Positions 15,797 to 23,960 of a stretch of DNA of 52,074 nucleotides are shown here, piece after piece. The position numbers and the translations under genes are program-made. The notes beneath the pieces are model-generated. The model was not told where the DNA came from and ran no database searches. It saw nothing but the letters and a program-made list of their open reading frames with translations. The DNA lies in contig CAYMTR010000020.1 of NCBI GenBank assembly GCA_964393405.1, positions 1-52,074 on the forward strand. Reading direction: 5' to 3'. How positions within the stretch are numbered: position 1 is the first letter of the stretch; every line of letters starts with the position of its first letter. The stretch comes from CAYMTR01 sp964393405 (GTDB lineage Bacteria > Bacteroidota > Bacteroidia > Bacteroidales > Prolixibacteraceae).

Positions 15797-17044
15797 TTAT
15801 TCAAATACGTTGGCTATCTGTGTCGTTGAATATTTTCCATCGTCAAGATTTTTTCTGACTTCAGTGAATGCTTGTATTGTATATTGGGCATCTTCAATTG
15901 TATGAGAGGCTGTAGGAATCAGTCGTAACAAAATTTGTCCTTTAGGGATAACCGGATAAATTACCATTGAGCAAAATATGTTGTAGTTTTCTCTGAGATC
16001 CATAACAACATTGGTTGCTTCAGGGATTCCTCCTTTAAGATAGACAGGTGTTATAGGAGAATTTGAATTTCCAAGGTCAAAGCCTTGTTCTTTTAATCCG
16101 GTTTGTAAATAATTAACTAAGATCCAAAGCTGTTCTCTAAGTTCAGGACTGTTTCTTAGAATTTCCAATCTTTTAAGTGCTCCAATAACCATTGGCATTG
16201 GTAAGGACTTTGCGAAAGTCTGTGAGCGCATATTGTAGCGCAGATAATTACACATTTCTTCTTCACAAGCGATAAAAGCACCAATACCAGCCATTGATTT
16301 GGCAAATGTTGAGAAATATATGTCAACTTGGTCTTGAACACCGAAATGCTCAGGAGTTCCGGCACCGGTTTTTCCCATTGTACCAAAACCGTGAGCGTCG
16401 TCGACCAAAAGACGGAAGTCGTATTTTTTCTTGAAAGCAGTTATTTCATCAAGTTTTCCCAAATCGCCCGACATACCAAATACTCCTTCTGTAATAACAA
16501 GAATACCACCACCAGTTTTTTTCACCAGCGAAGTTGCATGGGCCATCTGTTTGTCAAAGCTGACCATATCGTTGTGTGTGAAAACAAAGCGTTTTCCAAT
16601 GTGCAGTCTTAATCCATCGACAATAGAAGCGTGTGATTCAGCATCATAAACAACAACATCGTGCCGGTCGAGGAGTGAGTCTATAACAGAAATCATTCCT
16701 TGATAACCGTAATTGAGTAAGAAAGCATCAGGTTTTCCTACAAACTCAGCTAGCTGTTTTTCAAGTTCTTCGTGCTTGCTTGTTTGTCCTGACAACATTC
16801 TTGCACCCATTGGGTATGCGAGGCCATATTCCTGAGCACCTTTTGCATCAGCTTCTCGAACTTCGGGATGATTAGCAAGACCGATATAATTGTTTAAACT
16901 CCAGTTTAAAACTTCCTTGCCTCTGAATTTCATTCTAGGTCCTAATTCTCCTTCAAGTTTTGGAAACATAAAGTATCCATGACCATGTTTCTGAAATTGG
17001 CCCAGAGCACCCCTGTTAGACTTTAATTTTTCAAAAATGTCCAT
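15797..17044 (-). CDS. Alpha-oxoamine synthase family PLP enzyme (AONS/KBL/SPT type)
   Basis: The frame opens at 17140, but translation is taken from the Met at 17044, giving a 415-residue protein beginning MDIFEKLK. A consensus promoter ends just upstream of that Met, which supports this choice. The fold-type I motifs of alpha-oxoamine synthases are present: NYIGLANHPEV, YDAESHASIVDG, VDDAHGFG, and STFAKSM with the PLP lysine. Such enzymes condense an amino acid with an acyl-CoA (glycine, alanine or serine with acetyl-, pimeloyl- or palmitoyl-CoA). As I recall it, the known Bacteroides serine palmitoyltransferase is a different subgroup, and this type is usually left as 8-amino-7-oxononanoate synthase-like. 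No biotin or sphingolipid gene is adjacent, so substrates cannot be assigned. Confidence 0.85.
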   Translation of the reverse strand: MDIFEKLKSNRGALGQFQKHGHGYFMFPKLEGELGPRMKFRGKEVLNWSLNNYIGLANHPEVREADAKGAQEYGLAYPMGARMLSGQTSKHEELEKQLAEFVGKPDAFLLNYGYQGMISVIDSLLDRHDVVVYDAESHASIVDGLRLHIGKRFVFTHNDMVSFDKQMAHATSLVKKTGGGILVITEGVFGMSGDLGKLDEITAFKKKYDFRLLVDDAHGFGTMGKTGAGTPEHFGVQDQVDIYFSTFAKSMAGIGAFIACEEEMCNYLRYNMRSQTFAKSLPMPMVIGALKRLEILRNSPELREQLWILVNYLQTGLKEQGFDLGNSNSPITPVYLKGGIPEATNVVMDLRENYNIFCSMVIYPVIPKGQILLRLIPTASHTIEDAQYTIQAFTEVRKNLDDGKYSTTQIANVFE

Positions 17045-17070
17045 TAATGTTGCGATTGGATAAAACGATA

Positions 17071-17100
17071 CAAAAGTAAAACTTTTTAAGGCGAATGCAA
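17071..17100 (-). promoter_or_regulatory. Promoter of the oxoamine synthase gene
   Basis: On the minus strand TTG (17098-17100), a 19-nt spacer and TACTTTTG (17071-17078) fit the Bacteroidota consensus exactly. The predicted transcript would begin about 20 nt before the ATG at 17044, and it rules out the longer frame from 17140. Confidence 0.7.
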
Positions 17101-17181
17101 ATAGTGTTAAATTTCGATAAATTATTTTAAGTTGTATCATAAATCTTTAATTTTCAAGTTTTATAATTTAAACTAAAAGGT

Positions 17182-17189
17182 TACTTTTG
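17182..17189 (+). promoter_or_regulatory. -7 promoter box of the bamD operon
   Basis: TACTTTTG lies 17 nt before the bamD start. No TTG is seen at the usual distance. The local sequence aaaaggttacttttg also occurs, with one difference at its left end, just before pta (26086-26100). Confidence 0.45.
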
Positions 17190-17205
17190 CACAACATTTT
17201 ACGAT

Positions 17206-18021
17206 ATGATTAAAAAATGGTTTTTCTTATTGATTTTTAGCGCAGTAATGGTCTCTTGTTCTGAGTTCAATACCGTGTTGAAAAGTTCCGACTACGAATA
17301 CAGATACAAAAAAGCTATTGAGTATTACGATGCCGGTGACTTTACTCATGCTTCTCAGCTATTTGAGGATTTAGTTTATGCTTTCAGAGGGACATCAAAA
17401 GGTGATGACCTTTACTATTATTATGCAAAAAGCTGTTATGCACAAAACGATTATTTGCTGGCAGGGCATTATTTTAAAAACTTAGTTGATCAATACCCAA
17501 GAAGTGAGTTCGCTGAGGAATCGCAGTTTATGGTGGGAATGTGTTATTACAAGGATTCGCCTTCACCAAAGCTTGATCAGGAAACATCAAAGAAAGCAAT
17601 TGACTCGTTTCAGTTGTTTATTAATATGTATCCATTCAGCAGTAGGGTAGAAGAGGCAAATGTTTTTATTGACGAATTAAACGAAAAGGTTGTTTATAAG
17701 TCATACTTAAGTGCCCGGTTATATTACGATATGAAATATTACAAGGCATCTGTTATTGCAATTGATAACAGTTTAAACGACTTTCCAAATACAAAATACC
17801 GTGAGGAGCTTAAGTTTTTACTTTTCAAATCGAAGTTTTTACTTGCTTCAAACAGTGTTGAGGCAAAAAAACGTGAAAGATTGAATGATGCTCGCGATGA
17901 ATATTTTACTTTTGTGGATGAATTTCCTGATAGCAAATATGTGAGGGAAGTAAAAAGAGATTATAAACAGATTACCGATTCTCTCGGAATTGAAGATAAA
18001 GAATTAAGTACTATTAATTAA
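17206..18021 (+). CDS. bamD: Outer membrane assembly lipoprotein BamD
   Basis: This 271-residue protein has a lipoprotein signal peptide ending at Cys18 (VMVSC) followed by TPR-like helical pairs. Examples are KAIEYYDAGDFTHASQLFEDLV and a repeated tyrosine-rich YYYAKSCYAQNDY segment. This matches BamD, the lipoprotein partner of BamA in inserting beta-barrel proteins into the outer membrane. It is followed after 4 bp by an omega-like RNA polymerase subunit and then coaBC, an order I know from many Bacteroidota genomes. The gene is expected to be essential. Start chosen at the ATG giving the signal peptide. Confidence 0.92.
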   Translation: MIKKWFFLLIFSAVMVSCSEFNTVLKSSDYEYRYKKAIEYYDAGDFTHASQLFEDLVYAFRGTSKGDDLYYYYAKSCYAQNDYLLAGHYFKNLVDQYPRSEFAEESQFMVGMCYYKDSPSPKLDQETSKKAIDSFQLFINMYPFSSRVEEANVFIDELNEKVVYKSYLSARLYYDMKYYKASVIAIDNSLNDFPNTKYREELKFLLFKSKFLLASNSVEAKKRERLNDARDEYFTFVDEFPDSKYVREVKRDYKQITDSLGIEDKELSTIN

Positions 18022-18025
18022 AAAT

Positions 18026-18364
18026 ATGGATTACAAAAAGACAAAAGCTTCATCAACAACTATTTCAAGAAATATTGATCAGTTAGCAGACGAAACAGGC
18101 AATATTTACGAAACAGTTATGATTCTTGCAAAACGTTCTAATCAGATTTCTTCTGAATTGAAGGAAGAGCTTAATCAGAAACTTTCTGAGTTTGCTTCTT
18201 ATACCGATAATCTTGAAGAAGTTTTTGAAAACAGGGAACAAATTGAAATATCTAAATTCTACGAAAGGTTGCCAAAAGCAACGCTTATTGCAACACAAGA
18301 ATTCGTAGAAGATGGAATTTACCATCGTAACCCTTTAAAAGATAGCCGTAAGGTTAAATTTTAA
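18026..18364 (+). CDS. rpoZ: RNA polymerase omega subunit, Bacteroidota type
   Basis: This 112-residue protein contains the omega/RPB6-like helix. The segment GNIYETVMILAKRSNQIS corresponds to the NRFxLVxxAxxRxxQ core of omega. The C-terminal half is longer than in E. coli omega, as is usual in this phylum. Omega binds the beta' subunit and helps RNA polymerase assembly. Its position between bamD and coaBC matches other Bacteroidota; in E. coli omega is likewise close to a nucleotide-metabolism gene. Only 4 bp separate it from bamD. Confidence 0.82.
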   Translation: MDYKKTKASSTTISRNIDQLADETGNIYETVMILAKRSNQISSELKEELNQKLSEFASYTDNLEEVFENREQIEISKFYERLPKATLIATQEFVEDGIYHRNPLKDSRKVKF

Positions 18365-18376
18365 TTTATTTTTTCG

Positions 18377-18934
18377 GTGCAACTGAAAGATAAACATATA
18401 ATATTGGGAATCACTGGTAGTATAGCTGCTTACAAAGCAGCTGTACTTTTAAGGTGCCTTATTAAAGAAGGAGCTGAAGTTCAGGTTGTTATTACTCCTT
18501 CAGGCAAAGAATTCATTACCCCTGTTACTCTTTCCGCACTTTCAAACAAGCCGGTTGTCAGCGAATTTTTTTCTGCAAACGATGGGACATGGAACAGTCA
18601 TGTTGATCTTGGGTTATGGGCTGATCTAATGATTGTTGCCCCTGCTACTGCATCAACAATTGGTAAATTTGCCAATGGTATATGTGATAACATGCTTTGC
18701 ACAACTTATATGTCTGTTAAGTGTCCTGTTATGATTGCACCGGCAATGGATCTGGATATGTTCATTCATCCGGCTAATCAAAAGAATTTATCAACATTAA
18801 AAGGCTTTGGAAACATTATTCTTGAACCTGAAACAGGCGAGCTTGCCAGTGGTTTATCAGGGAAAGGAAGAATGCAGGAACCTGAAAAAATAGTAGATGC
18901 TATTGTTGAATTCTTCTCCAAAAAAAAAAATTAA
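18377..18934 (+). CDS. coaBC: CoaBC, decarboxylase (CoaC) part, ended by a frameshift
   Basis: These 185 residues form the flavoprotein domain that decarboxylates phosphopantothenoylcysteine in coenzyme A synthesis. The flavin-binding start GITGSIAAYKA, the WNSHVDLGLWADL segment with its catalytic His, and MLCTTYMSVKCPV and APAMDLDM are all visible. The start is GTG at 18377, 12 bp after rpoZ. The frame ends at 18934 just after a run of eleven A (18920-18930). The second domain continues in another frame with no start codon of its own. One extra A would join the two into a normal CoaBC of about 400 residues. Confidence 0.9.
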   Translation: MQLKDKHIILGITGSIAAYKAAVLLRCLIKEGAEVQVVITPSGKEFITPVTLSALSNKPVVSEFFSANDGTWNSHVDLGLWADLMIVAPATASTIGKFANGICDNMLCTTYMSVKCPVMIAPAMDLDMFIHPANQKNLSTLKGFGNIILEPETGELASGLSGKGRMQEPEKIVDAIVEFFSKKKN

Positions 18935-19581
18935 TAAATAAGACTTTTCTCGTAACAGCAGGGCCTACCCACGAGAAATTAGATCCTGTACGTTTTATTG
19001 GAAATTATTCTTCCGGCAAAATGGGTTTTGCAATTGCTGATGAACTAGCCGACAGAGGGGCTAACGTTATATTAATTTCAGGACCTGTTTCAGTAAAATC
19101 AAAAAATATATCGATAAAAAGGATTGATGTTGTTTCTGCTGAAGAAATGAATAATGAATGTCTTAAATTCTTCCCTGAAACTGATGGAGCTATTATGTGT
19201 GCTGCTGTGGCAGATTTTACTCCTGTTAATAAATCTGATAGAAAGGTTAAAAGGGGAGAGGGCAATCTTATGATTGAACTTAAACCAAATCCGGATATTG
19301 CAGCTGGATTGGGAAGGATTAAAAAGGAAAAACAAATTCTTGTTGGTTTTGCCTTGGAAACTGACAATGAGGCTAATAACGCTTTTGCTAAACTTAAAAA
19401 GAAGAACCTCGATTTCATAGTACTCAACTCATTAAATGATCAGGGGGCAGGATTTCAATCTGATACAAACAAAATTACAATCATCGACAAGTATAATAAT
19501 TTGTCGGTTTATGAGTTAAAAACTAAGGTTGAAGTTGCAAAAGACATCGTTGGTCGAATGATTGAAGAAATGGCGTTGTAA
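18935..19581 (+). pseudogene. coaBC: CoaBC, ligase (CoaB) part, out of frame with the first part
   Basis: This frame encodes the phosphopantothenate-cysteine ligase domain. It opens with TFLVTAGPTHEKLDPVR and NYSSGKMG, the signature of CoaB, and continues with CAAVADF and LKPNPDI to a normal C-terminus. No ATG, GTG or TTG occurs before the signature; the first Met (19021) lies inside SSGKMG. It is therefore not an independent gene as read. It would be produced only through frameshifting or transcript slippage on the A11 run, or the run is miscounted. The sequence shows no other decay, which argues against a true pseudogene. Confidence 0.85.
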
Positions 19582-19621
19582 TTTCAATTGCTATTTATAA
19601 ATTTACATCTCAAACAAGTTT

Positions 19622-20548
19622 ATGAAGAAGAAATTATTTTTGTCGGCACTTTTTTTTATTCTTACTTTTAACCTCCTGAATGCTCAGGAGTTAAGATGTA
19701 ATATAAGTGTAAATGCCAATAAACTAACAGGAGCAAATAAGAATATTTTTCGTTCAATGCAAATGGATTTGTATGAGTTCATGAACAACAGAAAATGGAC
19801 TAAGCATAGCTTTTCCAATAACGAAAGAATTGAATGTAGCATAACAATACAAGTCACAAAACAAGTATCGTCTGATGAATATGAGGCTACTTTAAATATT
19901 CAGAGCAAGAGGCCAGTTCTTAATTCTTCATTCAAAACAACAATTCTGAACATTCAGGATGAGTATTTCAGGTTCAAATATCAAGAGTTTCAAACAATAG
20001 AGTATTCTGAATCGGGCAACAATGACAATCTTGTAAATGTCTTAGCTTATTATGCCTATGTAATACTGGGTTTTGATTACGATTCTTTTTCTCTAAACGG
20101 AGGTACAGAATATTTTGAAATGGCGAGGAAAATAGTAAATGAATCGCAAACTTTACCTTGGCCTAAATCAGGATGGAAGGCTTTTGAGTCGGATTATAAC
20201 AGGTATTGGCTTATTGACAATATGTTGAACAAAACATACGCTTCATACAGGGAACTAACATATGTGTACCATCGAAAGGGTCTTGATGTTATGTCAGAAA
20301 AGGTTGAGTCGGGTCGTGCTGAGATAGCTGAGTCCTTAAGACTGTTACAGAAAGTATTCAGATCTCGATCAAAGCTGTATATTATACAGATATTCTTCGA
20401 TGCTAAATCAAATGAATTGGTGAATTTGTTTTCACAGTCTTATCCTGATGAACAAAATAGGGTTGTTAAAATACTAAATGAATGTGATCCTTCTAATGCT
20501 TCAAAATATGAACGCATAAACAAAGGTGAAACATCAACCGAGTTATAA
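19622..20548 (+). CDS. DUF4835 family exported protein
   Basis: This 308-residue protein has a signal peptide ending around residue 21 (LLNAQ) and a beta-strand-rich N-terminal half with ELRCNISVN followed by a mostly helical C-terminal half. It matches the DUF4835 family, which lies between coaBC and recN in many Bacteroidota. I recall that some databases now name the family PorD and associate it with type IX secretion, but I cannot verify this here. The stop is one base before the recN start, so the two are coupled. Molecular function is unproven. Confidence 0.82.
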   Translation: MKKKLFLSALFFILTFNLLNAQELRCNISVNANKLTGANKNIFRSMQMDLYEFMNNRKWTKHSFSNNERIECSITIQVTKQVSSDEYEATLNIQSKRPVLNSSFKTTILNIQDEYFRFKYQEFQTIEYSESGNNDNLVNVLAYYAYVILGFDYDSFSLNGGTEYFEMARKIVNESQTLPWPKSGWKAFESDYNRYWLIDNMLNKTYASYRELTYVYHRKGLDVMSEKVESGRAEIAESLRLLQKVFRSRSKLYIIQIFFDAKSNELVNLFSQSYPDEQNRVVKILNECDPSNASKYERINKGETSTEL

Positions 20549-20549
20549 A

Positions 20550-22208
20550 ATGCTATCGGGAATATTTATAAAAAACTATGCCATAATAAAAGAGCTGAAC
20601 GTAAATTTCGCTCAGGGATTTTGTGTTGTGACAGGTGAAACCGGAGCCGGGAAGTCAATAATAATGGGAGCACTTTCATTAATTCTTGGGCAAAGAGCCG
20701 ATTCTTCGGTGTTGAATTCAGCTGACAGTAAATGTGTTGTAGAGGGGCGATTCGAAATTAATGAAACTTCAGGACTTGTCAGTTTTTTTGAATCAAACGA
20801 TCTTGATTTTGATAATACAATAATTCTAAGAAGAGAAATTCTGCCAAACGGAAAGTCAAGAGCTTTTATTAATGATACTCCTGTTCAATTAAATATTCTG
20901 CGTGAAGCGGGATTGAAGCTTATCGATATTCATTCACAACATTCAAATCTTGAGTTAGTTAAAAAACAATTTCAGTTAAATGTTATTGATTGGTATGGTG
21001 GACATGAAAATCTTCTTTCAGAGTATTCCTTGTTATTCAGGGATTTAAAGAAACTTGAAACAAAGTTAGCAGAAACAAAGGAAAATGCCCGTCAATCTAA
21101 AGCAGATCTGGACTTTTATGAATTTCAGTTTAAGCAGCTTAAAGAATCATCGTTAGTTGAGGGAGAGCAAATATTACTAGAGGGAGAACAAGAAATTCTT
21201 ACTCACGCTGAAGAGATTAAATCCGGTTTATATCAGGCATTCAGTTTGTTTGATGAAGAAGACCAATCTATAATAAAAAAGTTGAAAGAAGCTCTGATGG
21301 CGATGCACAAACTAAGAAATTATTTGCCTTCTGCTTCCGGGCTTCACGATAGAATTGAGAGCTTGTTAATAGAAGCTCGTGATATAGCATCAGAGTGCGA
21401 ACATCTTGCTGAAAAAACAGATTCTGACCCGGGCAGGTTGGACTATATTTCAGAGAGGCTCGATATAATATATACGCTTCAACAAAAGCACAGAGTTGAA
21501 TCAGTTGAAGAATTGATACGTGTGATGAATTCATTTGACGAAAAAATTCAGGCCGCATATTCATACGAGGAAGAGATTGAGAAGGTTGAAAAAGAATTAA
21601 TTTCTGTTAAAGAAAAGGTTGCAAGAGCAGCAGTAAAACTCACAGATTCAAGGAAAACGCAGATACCAAAAATTGAAAAAGAAGTAATGTCTCATTTAAG
21701 TATGCTTGGAATGCTTAATGGGGTTTTCAATATAGATTTAAGCACAAAAGACAATTATTCTTCCAACGGTGTTGACGAGGTATCCTTTTTATTTAATGCG
21801 AATAAAGGAGGACAGCCGGAAGAAATAAACAAGATAGCTTCGGGAGGTGAACTTTCGCGTTTGATGCTTGCCATTAAGAGTGTTATCGCAAAATCAAAAG
21901 CCTTACCTGCAATAATATTTGATGAAATAGATACCGGAATTTCAGGAGAAATAGCAAATAAGATGGGTGATATCTTAAAATCTATGTCGAAATTTTTGCA
22001 GGTTATAAATATTACACATTTACCACAGATTGCATCAAAAGGAAGTTTTCATTTTCTTGTATTTAAAGATGAAACATCATCGGGAGTTGAGACAGGGATG
22101 AGGCTGCTTGATTATGATGAAAGAATAGTTGAAATTGCAAAGATGTTGAGTAGCAACAATCCTACTCCTGAAGCTATAGCTAATGCGAAATCGCTTCTGA
22201 ATAACTAA
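20550..22208 (+). CDS. recN: DNA repair protein RecN
   Basis: Translation is taken from the ATG at 20550, giving 552 residues beginning MLSGIFIKNYAIIKEL, as in other RecN proteins; a GTG further upstream would overlap the previous gene. The SMC-like layout is clear. Walker A is GETGAGKS near residue 33, with a central coiled-coil region of about 170 residues on either side of the hinge. The ABC signature is ASGGELSRLMLA and Walker B is IIFDEIDTGISG. RecN helps hold and repair double-strand breaks. It sits one base after the DUF4835 gene, a common pairing in this phylum. Confidence 0.95.
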   Translation: MLSGIFIKNYAIIKELNVNFAQGFCVVTGETGAGKSIIMGALSLILGQRADSSVLNSADSKCVVEGRFEINETSGLVSFFESNDLDFDNTIILRREILPNGKSRAFINDTPVQLNILREAGLKLIDIHSQHSNLELVKKQFQLNVIDWYGGHENLLSEYSLLFRDLKKLETKLAETKENARQSKADLDFYEFQFKQLKESSLVEGEQILLEGEQEILTHAEEIKSGLYQAFSLFDEEDQSIIKKLKEALMAMHKLRNYLPSASGLHDRIESLLIEARDIASECEHLAEKTDSDPGRLDYISERLDIIYTLQQKHRVESVEELIRVMNSFDEKIQAAYSYEEEIEKVEKELISVKEKVARAAVKLTDSRKTQIPKIEKEVMSHLSMLGMLNGVFNIDLSTKDNYSSNGVDEVSFLFNANKGGQPEEINKIASGGELSRLMLAIKSVIAKSKALPAIIFDEIDTGISGEIANKMGDILKSMSKFLQVINITHLPQIASKGSFHFLVFKDETSSGVETGMRLLDYDERIVEIAKMLSSNNPTPEAIANAKSLLNN

Positions 22209-22254
22209 TCAATTTATTCCGTATATTTGACTATTAAAATTAAATTAAAAGCAT

Positions 22255-22650
22255 ATGAAAAAAGTTATTACCCTTATCGTTTTCCTTTTGTTAATAGGAG
22301 GCGCTGTATTATTTTACGTTCGTCATTACTATGTGTTTGGAGAAGGAGTTAAGGCAGGGAACCTGAATTTCATGGTATATAAAGGATATGTTTTTAAGAC
22401 ATGGGAAGGAAGGGTAATTCAAACAGGTTTTAAAACTCCCGTACCGGGTAGTATGCAAAGTAATGAGTTCGAATTTAGTATAACTAACGACAGTATTGCA
22501 AAATTTTTAGAACTCAATAGTGGAAAGTTTGTTGAACTTCGTTATAAGGAATATCTTGCTCCACTTCCATGGAGAGGACAAAGCAAATATATAGTTTCAG
22601 AAGTTATAAGAGTAGAGGAAGAAGGTTCTGTAAACGAATTACCCTATTAA
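22255..22650 (+). CDS. Small membrane-anchored protein of unknown function
   Basis: This 131-residue protein has one N-terminal transmembrane helix (about 4-23) and a beta-rich soluble part. Notable segments are AGNLNFMVYKGYVFKTWEG, QTGFKT and SNEFEFSI. I recognise it as a conserved small Bacteroidota protein that is sometimes labelled 6-phosphogluconate dehydrogenase by automatic transfer. Nothing in the sequence, which is far too short and lacks a dinucleotide-binding motif, supports that label. It follows recN by 46 bp and converges on rarA. Confidence 0.7.
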   Translation: MKKVITLIVFLLLIGGAVLFYVRHYYVFGEGVKAGNLNFMVYKGYVFKTWEGRVIQTGFKTPVPGSMQSNEFEFSITNDSIAKFLELNSGKFVELRYKEYLAPLPWRGQSKYIVSEVIRVEEEGSVNELPY

Positions 22651-22660
22651 GGTAATTTTA

Positions 22661-23938
22661 TTATTTGTCGAAGCGTTTTCCCCACCATTTGCGTAATCTT
22701 TCAAGCATAGAAGCTTCTTGTTGACTATTGCCGGCCTTCCAGATTCTTTCATTTTTTATTTGATCTGGGAGGTATTGTTGGTTAACAAAGTTTCCTTCGT
22801 AAGAATGGGCATATTTATAATTATTACCGTAGCCCAGGTCTTTCATAAGTTTAGTAGGAGCATTTCTTAGGTGCAGAGGGACAGGTAGGTTACCTGTGTT
22901 TCTAACCAATTGTATGGCATCGTCAATTGCGCAATAAGAAGAATTTGTTTTTGGAGAAGTAGCCAGATAAATTGTTACTTCAGAAAGTATAATCCTTCCT
23001 TCAGGCCATCCAATTTTATTGATTGCATCAAATCCGGCATTAGCAAGAAGCAAGGCATTAGGGTTGGCAAGACCGATATCTTCAGTAGCTGAAATTATTA
23101 ACCTTCTGGCAATGAATTTAGGGTCTTCACCACCTTCAACCATTCTTGCGAGCCAATATACTGCTCCATCAGGATCACTTCCACGGATACTTTTAATTAG
23201 AGCAGAGATAATGTCATAATGCATCTCCCCATTTTTATCATATGCAGAAGGATTTTCCTGGAGGCTTGATGTTACTAATTCGTTTGTTATTTCAATTGTA
23301 TCTGAATCAGCAGAGCTAGAAACAAGTTCTAAAATATTTAGAAGTTTTCGGGCATCGCCACCTGAAAATCTGAATAGAGCTTCGTGTTCTTTCACTTCAA
23401 TTTTGAATTTTTTCAACTCTGAATCGTTTTCAATGGCATAATACAGCAGCTTATTAAGATCCTCTTCGTCAAGAGATTTAAGAACATAAACCTGACAACG
23501 GGATAAAAGAGGAGTAATAACTTCAAAAGAAGGATTCTCAGTAGTGGCACCTATTAGAGTAACAATACCTTGCTCAACAGCACCTAACAGAGAGTCTTGC
23601 TGTGATTTGCTGAAGCGGTGAATTTCATCAATAAAAAGGATAGGGTTAGGACGGTTAAAAAATTGTAATTTTTGAGCTTTATCAATGGCTTCCCTTACAT
23701 CCTTCACGCCTGAGCTGACAGCACTAAGAACAAAGAATGGTCTGTTGAGAGTATTGGCGATAATTTTAGCAAGGGTAGTTTTGCCGACCCCCGGTGGTCC
23801 CCATAAAATAATTGAAGAAATATTGTCAGCGTCAATCATCCTTCTAAGAATAGCTTCGGGGCCAACGAGATGCGCTTGACCGATATAATTATCAAGTGTT
23901 TTAGGCCGTAGTCGCTCAGCTAAAGGTTGGTTTGCCAT
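22661..23938 (-). CDS. rarA: Replication-associated recombination protein RarA
   Basis: This 425-residue AAA+ ATPase has MANQPLAERLRPKTLDNYIGQ at its start, Walker A GPPGVGKTT, Walker B LFIDEIHRF, and sensor segment GATTENPSFE. The C-terminal tetramerisation domain carries ARMVEGGEDPKFIARRL and YKYAHSYEG. RarA (MgsA) acts at stalled replication forks with single-strand-binding protein and clamp-loader-related functions. It lies 22 bp behind the TPR-protein gene on the same strand and converges with the small membrane protein with a 10-bp gap. Confidence 0.95.
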   Translation of the reverse strand: MANQPLAERLRPKTLDNYIGQAHLVGPEAILRRMIDADNISSIILWGPPGVGKTTLAKIIANTLNRPFFVLSAVSSGVKDVREAIDKAQKLQFFNRPNPILFIDEIHRFSKSQQDSLLGAVEQGIVTLIGATTENPSFEVITPLLSRCQVYVLKSLDEEDLNKLLYYAIENDSELKKFKIEVKEHEALFRFSGGDARKLLNILELVSSSADSDTIEITNELVTSSLQENPSAYDKNGEMHYDIISALIKSIRGSDPDGAVYWLARMVEGGEDPKFIARRLIISATEDIGLANPNALLLANAGFDAINKIGWPEGRIILSEVTIYLATSPKTNSSYCAIDDAIQLVRNTGNLPVPLHLRNAPTKLMKDLGYGNNYKYAHSYEGNFVNQQYLPDQIKNERIWKAGNSQQEASMLERLRKWWGKRFDK

Positions 23939-23960
23939 TGTTTAGGAAAAATTAAACTGA

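Noticed and set aside
17045..17140. 32-codon N-terminal extension of the oxoamine synthase
   Set aside because: A consensus promoter (17071-17100) lies inside it, and the family starts at MDIFEKL.
19021..19581. Independent coaB gene starting at the Met at 19021
   Set aside because: That Met is inside the conserved SSGKMG motif, and the preceding VTAGPTHEKLDPVR signature is encoded upstream in the same frame. It is the second half of coaBC.
22255..22650. 6-phosphogluconate dehydrogenase label
   Set aside because: The protein has 131 residues, one membrane helix and no dinucleotide-binding motif.
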